A DNA stretch of 64,000 nt. Origin: Cellulosilyticum sp. Lineage in GTDB: Bacteria > Bacillota > Clostridia > Lachnospirales > Cellulosilyticaceae. The stretch spans positions 17,132-81,131 of the forward strand of contig SVDC01000014.1 in the NCBI GenBank assembly GCA_015058045.1, read 5' to 3'. Position numbers and translations under genes: made by a program. The notes under the pieces were generated by a model. It did not search any database and had not been told where the DNA came from. It saw only the letters and a program-made list of their open reading frames with translations. Below, in pieces: positions 27,720 to 35,504 of the stretch. Each line of letters begins with the position of its first letter. The stretch's first letter is position 1.

Positions 27720-29084
27720 CTAAATCATTTTAAAAGAAGGTGATGATAGTATAAGCTTTATTACGAATAAAATTGCCAAAATATACATCAGTGCACTTAC
27801 CTTTTTATATTTACCTGTTAATACTTTTACAGCCACATATGTAATACCACCAAAAATAATACCTTCAGAAATACTATAAGCAAACGGCATCATAACAAGG
27901 GTAACAAATGCAGGTAGTGCTTCTGTAATATCAGAAAAGTCAACTTTAACAATACTATCTAACATTAAAACACCTACAATAATCAGCGCTGGTGCTGTTG
28001 CAAATGATGGAATGGCAAGAAAAACAGGTGAAAAGAAAATAGCAAGTGCAAAACAAATAGCTGTAACTATGCTAGCAAGTCCAGTACGACCACCTTCAGC
28101 TACTCCAGCTGAACTTTCTACAAATGTTGTTACTGTTGAAGTTCCAAGCAGTGCACCTACAGTCGTTCCTATTGCATCTGCCAAAAATGCTTGTTTAATT
28201 CGAGGAAGTTCTCCCTTTGAATCAAGGAAACCCGCTTTAGTTGCTACACCCATTAGTGTTCCTAATGTGTCAAATAAATCTACAAATAAAAATGAAAAAA
28301 TAACAATCATAAAATTAATCACACTAGATGGACTATCAAACAATGTATTTATACTAGGTAATTGAAAAGCAACTTGATCCAAGCCACTTAGAAAGCTAAA
28401 TCCACCTGCAAAGCTTGGAATTAAAGAATATCCATCTACACCTACTTGATACCAGCCAATAAGTTCCGCGATAATGCCTAAGAAATAAGTTGCTAAAATA
28501 CCAATTAATACAGCTCCCTTAACTTGCTTTTTCATTAATGCTGCGATAATAAAAACACCCACCATACATAATATAGCTTGAGGTCTTAACATATCGCCTA
28601 ATGTAATATATGTACTTTCATCCGTTACGATAATCCCTGCACCTTTAAAACCTACAAAGGCAATAAATAACCCAATACCTGCACTTACTGAATACTTCAT
28701 ACATTTTGGTATCGCATTAAACAATGCTTCACGTACATTACAAAGTGTTAAGGCAATAAAGATTAACCCTTCCACAAATACTGCCGCAAGTGCCCACTGC
28801 CATGAATAACCCATTCCTAATACTACTGAATAGGCAAAGTAAGCATTAAGTCCCATCCCAGGTGCTAAAGCAAATGGGTAGTTTGCAAGCAATGCCATAG
28901 CTACAGTAGCAACGATTGACGAAAGAACAGTTGCAGTAAAAACACCATTCTTATCCATTCCTGCTGCACTCAATATATCTGGGTTAACAGCCAAGATGTA
29001 CGCCATTGTCATAAAAGTGGTAATCCCTGCAATGACTTCCCTTTTCACATTTGTACCATTTTCTTTCAACTTAAAAATCTCCAT
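27720..29084 (-). CDS. NCS2 family purine permease (guanine/hypoxanthine, AzgA-like), copy 1
   Basis: 454 residues with 12-14 membrane segments. The start MEIFKLKENGTNVKREVIAGITTFMTMAYIL, written here only to show family identity in its first residues (ITTFMTMAYILAVNP), the GMGLNAYFAYSVV motif, and LLGTSTVTTFVESSAGVAEGG are the signature regions of the AzgA group. It imports guanine, hypoxanthine or adenine with protons. RBS AGGGGAGG precedes the ATG. Its neighbour upstream is a close paralog; a terminator hairpin lies between them. Confidence 0.93.
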   Translation of the reverse strand: MEIFKLKENGTNVKREVIAGITTFMTMAYILAVNPDILSAAGMDKNGVFTATVLSSIVATVAMALLANYPFALAPGMGLNAYFAYSVVLGMGYSWQWALAAVFVEGLIFIALTLCNVREALFNAIPKCMKYSVSAGIGLFIAFVGFKGAGIIVTDESTYITLGDMLRPQAILCMVGVFIIAALMKKQVKGAVLIGILATYFLGIIAELIGWYQVGVDGYSLIPSFAGGFSFLSGLDQVAFQLPSINTLFDSPSSVINFMIVIFSFLFVDLFDTLGTLMGVATKAGFLDSKGELPRIKQAFLADAIGTTVGALLGTSTVTTFVESSAGVAEGGRTGLASIVTAICFALAIFFSPVFLAIPSFATAPALIIVGVLMLDSIVKVDFSDITEALPAFVTLVMMPFAYSISEGIIFGGITYVAVKVLTGKYKKVSALMYILAILFVIKLILSSPSFKMI

Positions 29085-29152
29085 TTTATCCTCCCCTAAT
29101 ATGTTTTTCGCGTTTTAATCTATGCATTGTACTAAAAACATGAGATTAAAAC

Positions 29153-29197
29153 AAAGAAGTGTATTATACAACCTCTACTTGTATAATACACTTCTTT
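29153..29197 (-). terminator. Terminator between the two NCS2 permease genes
   Basis: A 19-bp perfect stem (29153-29171 with 29179-29197) with a seven-base loop, so the two paralogs are probably separate transcripts. Confidence 0.88.
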
Positions 29198-29218
29198 AGA
29201 TTATAAATTCAATTATTT

Positions 29219-30580
29219 TTAGTGAATAAGTGATGATAATATAAGTTTAGCTACAAATAGAATCGCTAAAATATACATCATTAAACTTACATCTTTTCTT
29301 TTTCCTAATAATACTTTAATCAGTACGTATGAAATACCCCCGAAAATAATCCCTTCTGCAATACTTCCTGTAAATGGCATCATTACCATTGTTAAGAATG
29401 CTGGTAAAGCTTCTGATAAATCTTCAAAGTTTACTTTTAAAATACCATCTAACATTAAGATTCCTACTACAATAAGTGCTGGTGCTGTTGCAAATGATGG
29501 AATGGCAAGGAAAATAGGCGATAAGAATAACGCAAGGACGAAACATACTGCTGTTGAAATAGCTGTAAGACCTGTACGTCCACCTTCCATTACACCTGCT
29601 GTACTTTCTACAAATGTTGTTACTGTAGATGTTCCAAGTAACGCACCTGCGGTTGTTGCAATTGCATCTGCAAAGAACGCTTGTTTTGCTCTTGGAAGCT
29701 CACCATTTTCATCTAAATAGTTTGCTTTAGTTGCTACTCCCATTAACGCTCCAAGTGTATCAAATAAATCTACAAATAAGAATGAGAATACAATAACACA
29801 GAAGTTAAAGATGCTTTCTGCACTACCAAAAATTTCGTTCATTTTTGGGAATTTAAATGCTACTTCACCAAGTCCTGCAAATAATGAACCATTATCAGTA
29901 AAGTTAGGTAATAATGAATATACGCCTGCTTCTGGATTGACCTGGTACCAACCTGTAAACTGTGCAATAATCCCTAATCCCCAAGTGATTAAAATCCCAA
30001 AGAACATTGCTCCTCTTACATTACGCTTCATTAAAACAATTGTAATAATTGTCCCTACAATACATAATACAGCTTGTGGCTGAATCATACTTCCTAATGC
30101 TACTAAATTGCTACTATCTCCTACAACGACACCTGCATTTTTTAAACCAACAAAGGCAATAAATAAACCAATCCCTGCACTAATAGAATATTTCATACAA
30201 TCTGGAATTGCCTTAAATAAAGCTTCACGTACATTACATGCTGTAAGAAGAATAAAAATAAGTCCTTCTACAAATACAGCTGCAAGTGCAAATTGCCAAG
30301 AATAACCCATTCCAATTACAATGGTATATGCAAAGAAAGCATTAAGCCCCATACCTGGTGCTTGAGCAAATGGATAATTTGCAAGTAATGCCATTGCAAC
30401 TGTTCCAATTACAGCTGATAAAACAGTAGCTACAAATACACCATGTCTATTCATACCTGCTGCACTTAAAATATCTGGATTTACAGCTAATATGTATGCC
30501 ATTGTCATAAAAGTTGTAATCCCAGCAATAATTTCCGTTTTGACCGTCGTTCCGTTTTCTTTTAATTTAAAAAAGTCCAT
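29219..30580 (-). CDS. NCS2 family purine permease (guanine/hypoxanthine, AzgA-like), copy 2
   Basis: 453 residues from the ATG at 30580, which has GGAGG five bases upstream; the longer frame from a TTG would contain the RBS. It is colinear with the downstream copy over its full length: GITTFMTMAYILAVNP, APGMGLNAFFAYTIV, GTSTVTTFVESTAGVMEGG, and nearly the same C-terminal half. The two arose by tandem duplication. Differences cluster in the loop near residues 160-240, which may reflect different purine preference. A good promoter lies at 30619-30647. Confidence 0.93.
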   Translation of the reverse strand: MDFFKLKENGTTVKTEIIAGITTFMTMAYILAVNPDILSAAGMNRHGVFVATVLSAVIGTVAMALLANYPFAQAPGMGLNAFFAYTIVIGMGYSWQFALAAVFVEGLIFILLTACNVREALFKAIPDCMKYSISAGIGLFIAFVGLKNAGVVVGDSSNLVALGSMIQPQAVLCIVGTIITIVLMKRNVRGAMFFGILITWGLGIIAQFTGWYQVNPEAGVYSLLPNFTDNGSLFAGLGEVAFKFPKMNEIFGSAESIFNFCVIVFSFLFVDLFDTLGALMGVATKANYLDENGELPRAKQAFFADAIATTAGALLGTSTVTTFVESTAGVMEGGRTGLTAISTAVCFVLALFLSPIFLAIPSFATAPALIVVGILMLDGILKVNFEDLSEALPAFLTMVMMPFTGSIAEGIIFGGISYVLIKVLLGKRKDVSLMMYILAILFVAKLILSSLIH

Positions 30581-30618
30581 ACGTACCTCCAATTATGTCA
30601 ACATCTTGTTACTTGCCT

Positions 30619-30647
30619 ATGATATCTTATTTTTTTTATATGGTCAA
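30619..30647 (-). promoter_or_regulatory. Promoter of NCS2 permease copy 2
   Basis: -35 TTGACC (30642-30647), 17-bp spacer, -10 TATCAT (30619-30624) on the minus strand. The leader is too short for a purine riboswitch. Confidence 0.6.
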
Positions 30648-30844
30648 TACCGTTTCCGAACATTTTTACAAAAACTTATATTTTCGTTCACACATTGTAT
30701 ATTTTTATCTCCTTTTGTCTATCCTCTCTATTGGAATGTAAGTTCTCATTTTTTTATGAATATGCTATACTAATTTTATCACCTATGAGTTATTCGATTA
30801 TACGGATTTATACTCATAAATTAACTATAGATAAAGAGGTTCTT

Positions 30845-31585
30845 ATGATTAACTATAAAATGATTATTGCCTATGACGGCAGTCGATATAACGGCTTTCA
30901 AAGACAATCTAAACATCCAGAGAAAACAATTCAAGGTAAAATAGAAAATGTTCTTTCTAAGCTTTTCGAAGAAGACATACAAATCATTGGCTCCGGCCGT
31001 ACAGATGCAGGCGTTCACTCCAAAGGACAAGTTTGTAATTTCCATACGCACAAAAATCTTTCTGAAGCACATATTTTAAATTATTTACGTGAATATCTTC
31101 CTCAAGATATTGCTATTATTAAATTAGCTATTGCATCTGAGCGTTTCCACTCACGTTATAATGTGGTCTCTAAATGTTATACTTATACTATTGATAATGG
31201 CTTCTTTCCAGATCCATTTGCATTAAAATTTGCATATCATGTACCAGAGCTACTTAATATAGAAGCAATGCAAGAAGCAAGTAGACTTTTATTAGGCGAA
31301 CATGATTTTAAAGCCTTTACTTCTTTAAAATCTAAAACAAAGTCTACCGTAAGAAATATTAAGCGCATTGATATTGTAAAGACAGGTAATCAAATCACTT
31401 TAACCTATGAAGGCAATGGTTTCTTGCAACATATGGTACGTATTTTAACAGGTACCCTCATTGAAGTAGGTCTTGGCACTCGTGAAATTACTTCTATTGC
31501 AGATTTACTAGAAAATCAGACTCGCTGTGAAGCAGGTCCTAAAGTACCTGCTCATGGACTTTGCATGGAAAAAGTCACTTATTAA
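30845..31585 (+). CDS. truA: tRNA pseudouridine(38-40) synthase
   Basis: 246 residues from the ATG at 30845, with AAAGAGG upstream; the open frame runs 50 codons further back into the intergenic region but has no RBS there. It converts uridines 38-40 in the anticodon stem-loop of tRNAs to pseudouridine. The catalytic Asp is in SGRTDAGVHSKG, and IAYDGSRYNGFQRQ and the C-terminal FLQHMVRILTGTL are typical TruA regions. A DUF5721-like gene follows 11 bases later. Confidence 0.96.
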   Translation: MINYKMIIAYDGSRYNGFQRQSKHPEKTIQGKIENVLSKLFEEDIQIIGSGRTDAGVHSKGQVCNFHTHKNLSEAHILNYLREYLPQDIAIIKLAIASERFHSRYNVVSKCYTYTIDNGFFPDPFALKFAYHVPELLNIEAMQEASRLLLGEHDFKAFTSLKSKTKSTVRNIKRIDIVKTGNQITLTYEGNGFLQHMVRILTGTLIEVGLGTREITSIADLLENQTRCEAGPKVPAHGLCMEKVTY

Positions 31586-31596
31586 GGAGGTTGTTC

Positions 31597-32058
31597 ATGC
31601 AATCATTTGATATTACCAATCGTAAGGAGTTTATGGCCAAACTTCTTAAATCGGATTTATTTGATAGCTTTGAAGTAAGGGAAGTTATTTCCCATACAAG
31701 TTTTAAGATGGTTATAGATGGTAAACGTAACCAAGAGTACTTTAACGATATTGAAAATGATCCAGATATAGACTACTCCCAGTATTTAAGTTGGAGTGAG
31801 CTCCGTAAGCATGTTTATGAACTCATGCAAGGTCATAAACTCCCTACTTACTTTAAAATTATTTTATCCACTAAATCTGAAAAAACAGCTCAACTTTCAT
31901 CAGATGCCTCTACCTTTTACCTCAATATTACTTTTAAAGATAATCAAATTATTTGTAGTACAGGTACCGCTTATAAAGGTTTTACACTAGATAAAAGTGC
32001 AGATCAAATTTGGGATGAACGTATTAAACAATTTTTATTTAAGTATCAATTTATCTAA
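31597..32058 (+). CDS. DUF5721-like protein
   Basis: 153 residues from the ATG at 31597, preceded by AAGGAGG; a longer frame overlapping truA lacks support. It resembles the small Lachnospiraceae DUF5721 proteins (ITNRKEFMAKLL, SHTSFKMVIDGKRNQEYF, WSELRKHVYELMQGHKLP), a soluble alpha/beta protein with no known activity. The closeness to truA suggests cotranscription. Family assignment is from memory of the pattern, so moderate. Confidence 0.65.
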   Translation: MQSFDITNRKEFMAKLLKSDLFDSFEVREVISHTSFKMVIDGKRNQEYFNDIENDPDIDYSQYLSWSELRKHVYELMQGHKLPTYFKIILSTKSEKTAQLSSDASTFYLNITFKDNQIICSTGTAYKGFTLDKSADQIWDERIKQFLFKYQFI

Positions 32059-32158
32059 ACAATAACTCTAAAAACAGAAATGCTACTCTATAAAAGTAGT
32101 TGCTCTTCATTTTTAGAAACATTTTCTATAAACTTTGAACTTAAAGGAGATGTAGGCA

Positions 32159-32368
32159 ATGAACTACGGTAAATTACAATTAAGTTTTACTTTATTACTT
32201 ATTATGACTGTTATTCTTTCCTTAACTTGCTTCTTCATTGTCAAAAATTTATTACTTACACTTACTTCTTTTATTGCAATGGTTCTTTGCATTGTAGGCC
32301 TTGCCTATACCATCCAAAAAGAAGCTTATGAAACAGAACATAATAAGGATAAAAATTTACCACAATAA
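32159..32368 (+). CDS. Small membrane protein, two predicted helices
   Basis: 69 residues, RBS AAAGGAGATG. Two hydrophobic helices (LSFTLLLIMTVILSLTCFFIV and LLLTLTSFIAMVLCIVGLAY) are followed by a short charged tail (ETEHNKDKNLPQ). Not recognised. It lies on the same strand after truA and the DUF5721-like gene and ends at a bidirectional hairpin. Confidence 0.6.
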   Translation: MNYGKLQLSFTLLLIMTVILSLTCFFIVKNLLLTLTSFIAMVLCIVGLAYTIQKEAYETEHNKDKNLPQ

Positions 32369-32446
32369 CCTATTGATGAATACTGTGTTAAATTCTATTG
32401 AGCTAGTATTTTACTTTATTTTCGTTAATATACTCTATAAAATGCT

Positions 32447-32481
32447 AAAAGAGGTGCTATCACCGAGATAGCACCTCTTTT
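32447..32481. terminator. Bidirectional terminator between the small membrane gene and the SASP gene
   Basis: AAAAGAGGTGCTATC / GATAGCACCTCTTTT, a 15-bp perfect stem with a five-base loop. Confidence 0.92.
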
Positions 32482-32484
32482 CTA

Positions 32485-32673
32485 TTATTGATTATTTTGT
32501 TGACCTCTCATCATTGCTTCTTGAGCTTCAATCATTTTTTTAACCATTTGTCCACCAACACTGCCGGCTTCTCTTGCTGTTAAGTCTCCATTATATCCTT
32601 GTTTTAAAGAAACACCAACTTCTGATGCACATTCTTGTTTAAAACCTTGAAGCATTTCCTTATTATTTGCCAC
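32485..32673 (-). CDS. Small acid-soluble spore protein, alpha/beta type
   Basis: 62 residues, GTG start with GAAGGAGG upstream. The conserved alpha/beta-SASP core is present: FKQECASEVGVSL, then GDLTAREAGSVGGQMVKKMIEAQE. These proteins coat DNA in the spore core and protect it from UV and heat; the GPR protease cleaves them at germination in the E-[FIV]-A-type site, here near CASEVG. Forespore expression (sigma-G) is expected from the family, but I did not identify the promoter with confidence. It proves the organism is, or descends from, a spore former. Confidence 0.93.
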   Translation of the reverse strand: MANNKEMLQGFKQECASEVGVSLKQGYNGDLTAREAGSVGGQMVKKMIEAQEAMMRGQQNNQ

Positions 32674-32850
32674 GATAAATTGCCTCCTTCAAACGCTATA
32701 TAATGACTTTGTAAGTTTATTGCTACTTACAAGCTTATTTTATCCCCAATTTATTAGATTATAAGTGTATATTTTTACCAACCTACCATTTTAGATTTCA
32801 GACTATTTTTATTGGTACATCTTGCTACTAACTTTTAAATTGGATAAAAC

Positions 32851-32878
32851 TTGACATTGCCAATAAAATGTCTATTAT
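32851..32878 (+). promoter_or_regulatory. Promoter of htpG
   Basis: -35 TTGACA (32851-32856), 16-bp spacer, -10 TATTAT (32873-32878). No CIRCE element is seen. A 16-bp palindrome, TATAGTATTTACTATA, lies downstream at 32914-32929. Confidence 0.6.
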
Positions 32879-32959
32879 AAATTAGGCATTATAATTTCTT
32901 TAAATTAATGTATTATAGTATTTACTATATTATTATATTTCTTTTAAGGAGGAATTCAA

Positions 32960-34855
32960 ATGACTAAAAAAGGTACTTTATCGATTCATAGTGAAAACAT
33001 TTTCCCTATTATTAAAAAATGGCTTTACTCAGACCATGATATTTTCACAAGAGAACTCATTTCAAATGGTTGCGATGCCATCTTAAAATTTAAGAAACTT
33101 TGTGATTTAGGTGAAGCAACAGACACAGTAAATGAAGATTTCAAAGTAACAGTAACCATTAATAAAACTAATAAAACAATGACTTTCTCTGATAATGGTA
33201 TTGGGATGACTGAAGAAGAAATTGAAAAATATATTACTCAAATTGCCTTTTCTGGGGCTGAGGAGTTTTTAGAAAAATATAAAGATAAAATGAGCGATGA
33301 CCAAATCATCGGCCACTTCGGTCTTGGGTTTTATTCTGCTTTTATGGTTGCCAAAGAAGTTACAATTGATACTGTTTCTTATCAAACAGGCAAAGCCGTT
33401 AAATGGACATGCGATGGAGGAACAACCTATGAACTTTCTGAAGGGACACGTTCTTCTCGTGGTACAACCATTACGCTTTCTATTACTGAGGAAAGTGAAA
33501 CATTCTTAGATTTCTATACATTAAAAGATGTTATTGAAAAATATTGTTCTTTTATGCCTGTTCCAATTTATGTCATTGATGAAGAAGCAGAGGCAAAAAA
33601 AGCTGAAGATTATCAAAAAGCATTAGCTGAGAAAAAAGAAGATGAAGAAGCACCAGTAGCACCTGCTACTCCAGCAGCAATTAATGAAGTTCATCCACTC
33701 TATACCAAACAACCTTCAGAATGTAGCGATGAAGACTACAAAAACTTCTATCGTTCAACCTTCCATGATTTTAATGAACCACTCTTCTGGATTCATTTAA
33801 ATATGGACTATCCATTCCGCTTAAAAGGAATTTTATACTTCCCTAAATTAGCGAACCAATATGAAACTATTGAAGGACGTATTAAACTTTATAACAATCA
33901 AGTATTTGTTGCTGAAAATATAAAAGAAGTGATTCCTGAATTCCTATTACTTCTTAAAGGTGTTATTGATTGTCCAGATTTACCACTTAACGTTTCTAGA
34001 AGCTTCCTTCAAAATGATGGCTATGTTACAAAAATTTCTGACTACATTACTAAAAAAGTAGCGGATAAACTCATTTCTCTTTCTAAGAAAGAAGCGGATA
34101 ACTACCAAAAATTCTGGGATGATATTGCACCATTTATTAAATATGGTTGCTTAAAGGAAACTAAGTTTAATGAAAAAATGAAGGATTATATTCTTCTTAA
34201 AACAACAGAGGATACTTATTTAACCCTTAAAGATTATCTTGAAAAAGTGGCTGAAACCAATAAAGATAAAGTATTCTATATTACAGATCAAAATCAACAA
34301 TCTCAATATATTAAACTCTTTAAAGATAATGGTTTGTTAGCTGTTTATCTTGAGCATGCTATTGATGCCCCATTTATTTCACTTCTTGAAAGAGAAAATA
34401 GAGGTGTGAAATTTACACGCATTGACTCAGATATCTCTTCTGCTTTAAAAGGAGATGCTACAGATAAATCTGAAGAAGAAAACTTAAATAAACTCTTTAA
34501 AGATACTTTAAAGAATGACAAACTTAAAGTTTCTATTGAAAATTTAAAATCAGATGGTATTGCTTCAATGCTTCTCATTTCTGAAGAAAGCAGACGTATG
34601 CAAGAAATGATGAAGATGTATAGTATGCAAGGTATGGATTTAGCTATGCCAGATGAGGATATAACACTGGTACTCAACCAAAATCATCCACTTATTGATG
34701 CACTAATGCACAAAGATTTAGCAGATGATACTAAATCTCTACTTTGCCATCAACTCTATGATTTAGCACAACTTTCAAATCATACATTATCTCCTGATGC
34801 AATGCATGCCTTCTTAGAACGCAGCAATCAAATTTTAGGTATGATGCTTCAATAA
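32960..34855 (+). CDS. htpG: Hsp90 chaperone HtpG
   Basis: 631 residues, RBS TTAAGGAGG. The N-terminal GHKL ATPase has ELISNGCDAILKFKKL, FSDNGIGMTEEEI and IGHFGLGFYSAFMVA. The middle domain includes FYRSTFHDFNEPLFWIHLN and LPLNVSRSFLQND. The C-terminal dimer domain ends at MLQ. A charged, Ala/Pro-rich insert lies at about residues 208-248 (EEAEAKKAEDYQKALAEKKE, then EEAPVAPATPAA), longer than the short linker in E. coli HtpG and recalling the eukaryotic charged linker. Asn in place of the first-motif SNASDA pattern (SNGCDA) keeps the ATP-binding Asn. Single gene. Confidence 0.96.
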   Translation: MTKKGTLSIHSENIFPIIKKWLYSDHDIFTRELISNGCDAILKFKKLCDLGEATDTVNEDFKVTVTINKTNKTMTFSDNGIGMTEEEIEKYITQIAFSGAEEFLEKYKDKMSDDQIIGHFGLGFYSAFMVAKEVTIDTVSYQTGKAVKWTCDGGTTYELSEGTRSSRGTTITLSITEESETFLDFYTLKDVIEKYCSFMPVPIYVIDEEAEAKKAEDYQKALAEKKEDEEAPVAPATPAAINEVHPLYTKQPSECSDEDYKNFYRSTFHDFNEPLFWIHLNMDYPFRLKGILYFPKLANQYETIEGRIKLYNNQVFVAENIKEVIPEFLLLLKGVIDCPDLPLNVSRSFLQNDGYVTKISDYITKKVADKLISLSKKEADNYQKFWDDIAPFIKYGCLKETKFNEKMKDYILLKTTEDTYLTLKDYLEKVAETNKDKVFYITDQNQQSQYIKLFKDNGLLAVYLEHAIDAPFISLLERENRGVKFTRIDSDISSALKGDATDKSEEENLNKLFKDTLKNDKLKVSIENLKSDGIASMLLISEESRRMQEMMKMYSMQGMDLAMPDEDITLVLNQNHPLIDALMHKDLADDTKSLLCHQLYDLAQLSNHTLSPDAMHAFLERSNQILGMMLQ

Positions 34856-34871
34856 GCTACTAATCATCAAA

Positions 34872-34916
34872 AATAATAAGACGTGTGACTTCTTCTAGGT
34901 CACACGTCTTATTATT
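34872..34916 (+). terminator. Terminator after htpG
   Basis: An 18-bp perfect stem (AATAATAAGACGTGTGAC and its complement) with a short loop. Confidence 0.9.
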
Positions 34917-35031
34917 TCACTTTGTACTATACACTAAGTATTTCATGCTGCTTTATATCAAGTGCTTTATGGAAATTATGATACATGTTTTTTATTTCTA
35001 GTTTTAAGTCTTAAGGTCTTACATGCTCATC

Positions 35032-35283
35032 TTAATAGTAATTACAGCAACTATTATTTACAAAATTACTCAAACAACCATTTGTTGTACTTAATGCCAT
35101 AAGTTCGCCAATAGATTGTAAAAACTGTCCAATACAGTTAGAGGCATCTTCATCTAATATATTCACTAATATAAGTGCAATAATCGCTGCTAAAATAATA
35201 GTTATACTATTATTTCCATCACACCCACAACCGCAATTTCCATTTGTACTAATTCCTTGCACATTATTACAACTGATTCCCAT
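35032..35283 (-). CDS. Small Cys-rich protein with one hydrophobic helix
   Basis: 83 residues, not recognised. Eight cysteines: an N-terminal NCGCGC cluster, one mid-protein, and a C-terminal CC pair. Between them is a hydrophobic helix (ITIILAAIIALILVNIL). An RBS-like GGTGAT precedes the ATG. It reads away from the CotE-like gene, starting 222 bases before it. The composition (Gly, Asn, Cys, terminal Tyr pair) resembles small spore-coat or morphogenetic peptides of clostridia; that is an inference from pattern and neighbour only. Confidence 0.6.
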   Translation of the reverse strand: MGISCNNVQGISTNGNCGCGCDGNNSITIILAAIIALILVNILDEDASNCIGQFLQSIGELMALSTTNGCLSNFVNNSCCNYY

Positions 35284-35504
35284 AAATTAATCACCGACTT
35301 TTTATGTTTTCAGTTATACTATATGTCTTAGGCTTATACACTGTTAATTATTTCCATTTTATTGTTCTTTTATTTTTCATTTCACTATCTTTTTTAAAAT
35401 ACTCATAATCATGTTTTAATTTGAATAGGATAACAATGAATGAAAATAACAGTTACATAGGATAGATCTTGATAATTTCTATTTTATATCTAAGGAGTGG
35501 TTTT

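Noticed and set aside
30650..30690. PurBox-like CCGAACATT and a second TTCG core upstream of the NCS2 permease promoter
   Set aside because: The first copy fits the Bacillus PurR box well but the second matches poorly, spacing is off, and the site lies upstream of the -35. Too weak without a PurR gene.
30581..30844. Purine riboswitch upstream of the permease
   Set aside because: The distance from promoter to start is under 60 bases and the conserved three-way junction motifs are missing.
32060..32125. Imperfect inverted repeat CTAAAAA...TTTTTAG between the DUF5721-like and small membrane genes
   Set aside because: Several mismatches and no clean T run; could not be supported as a terminator.
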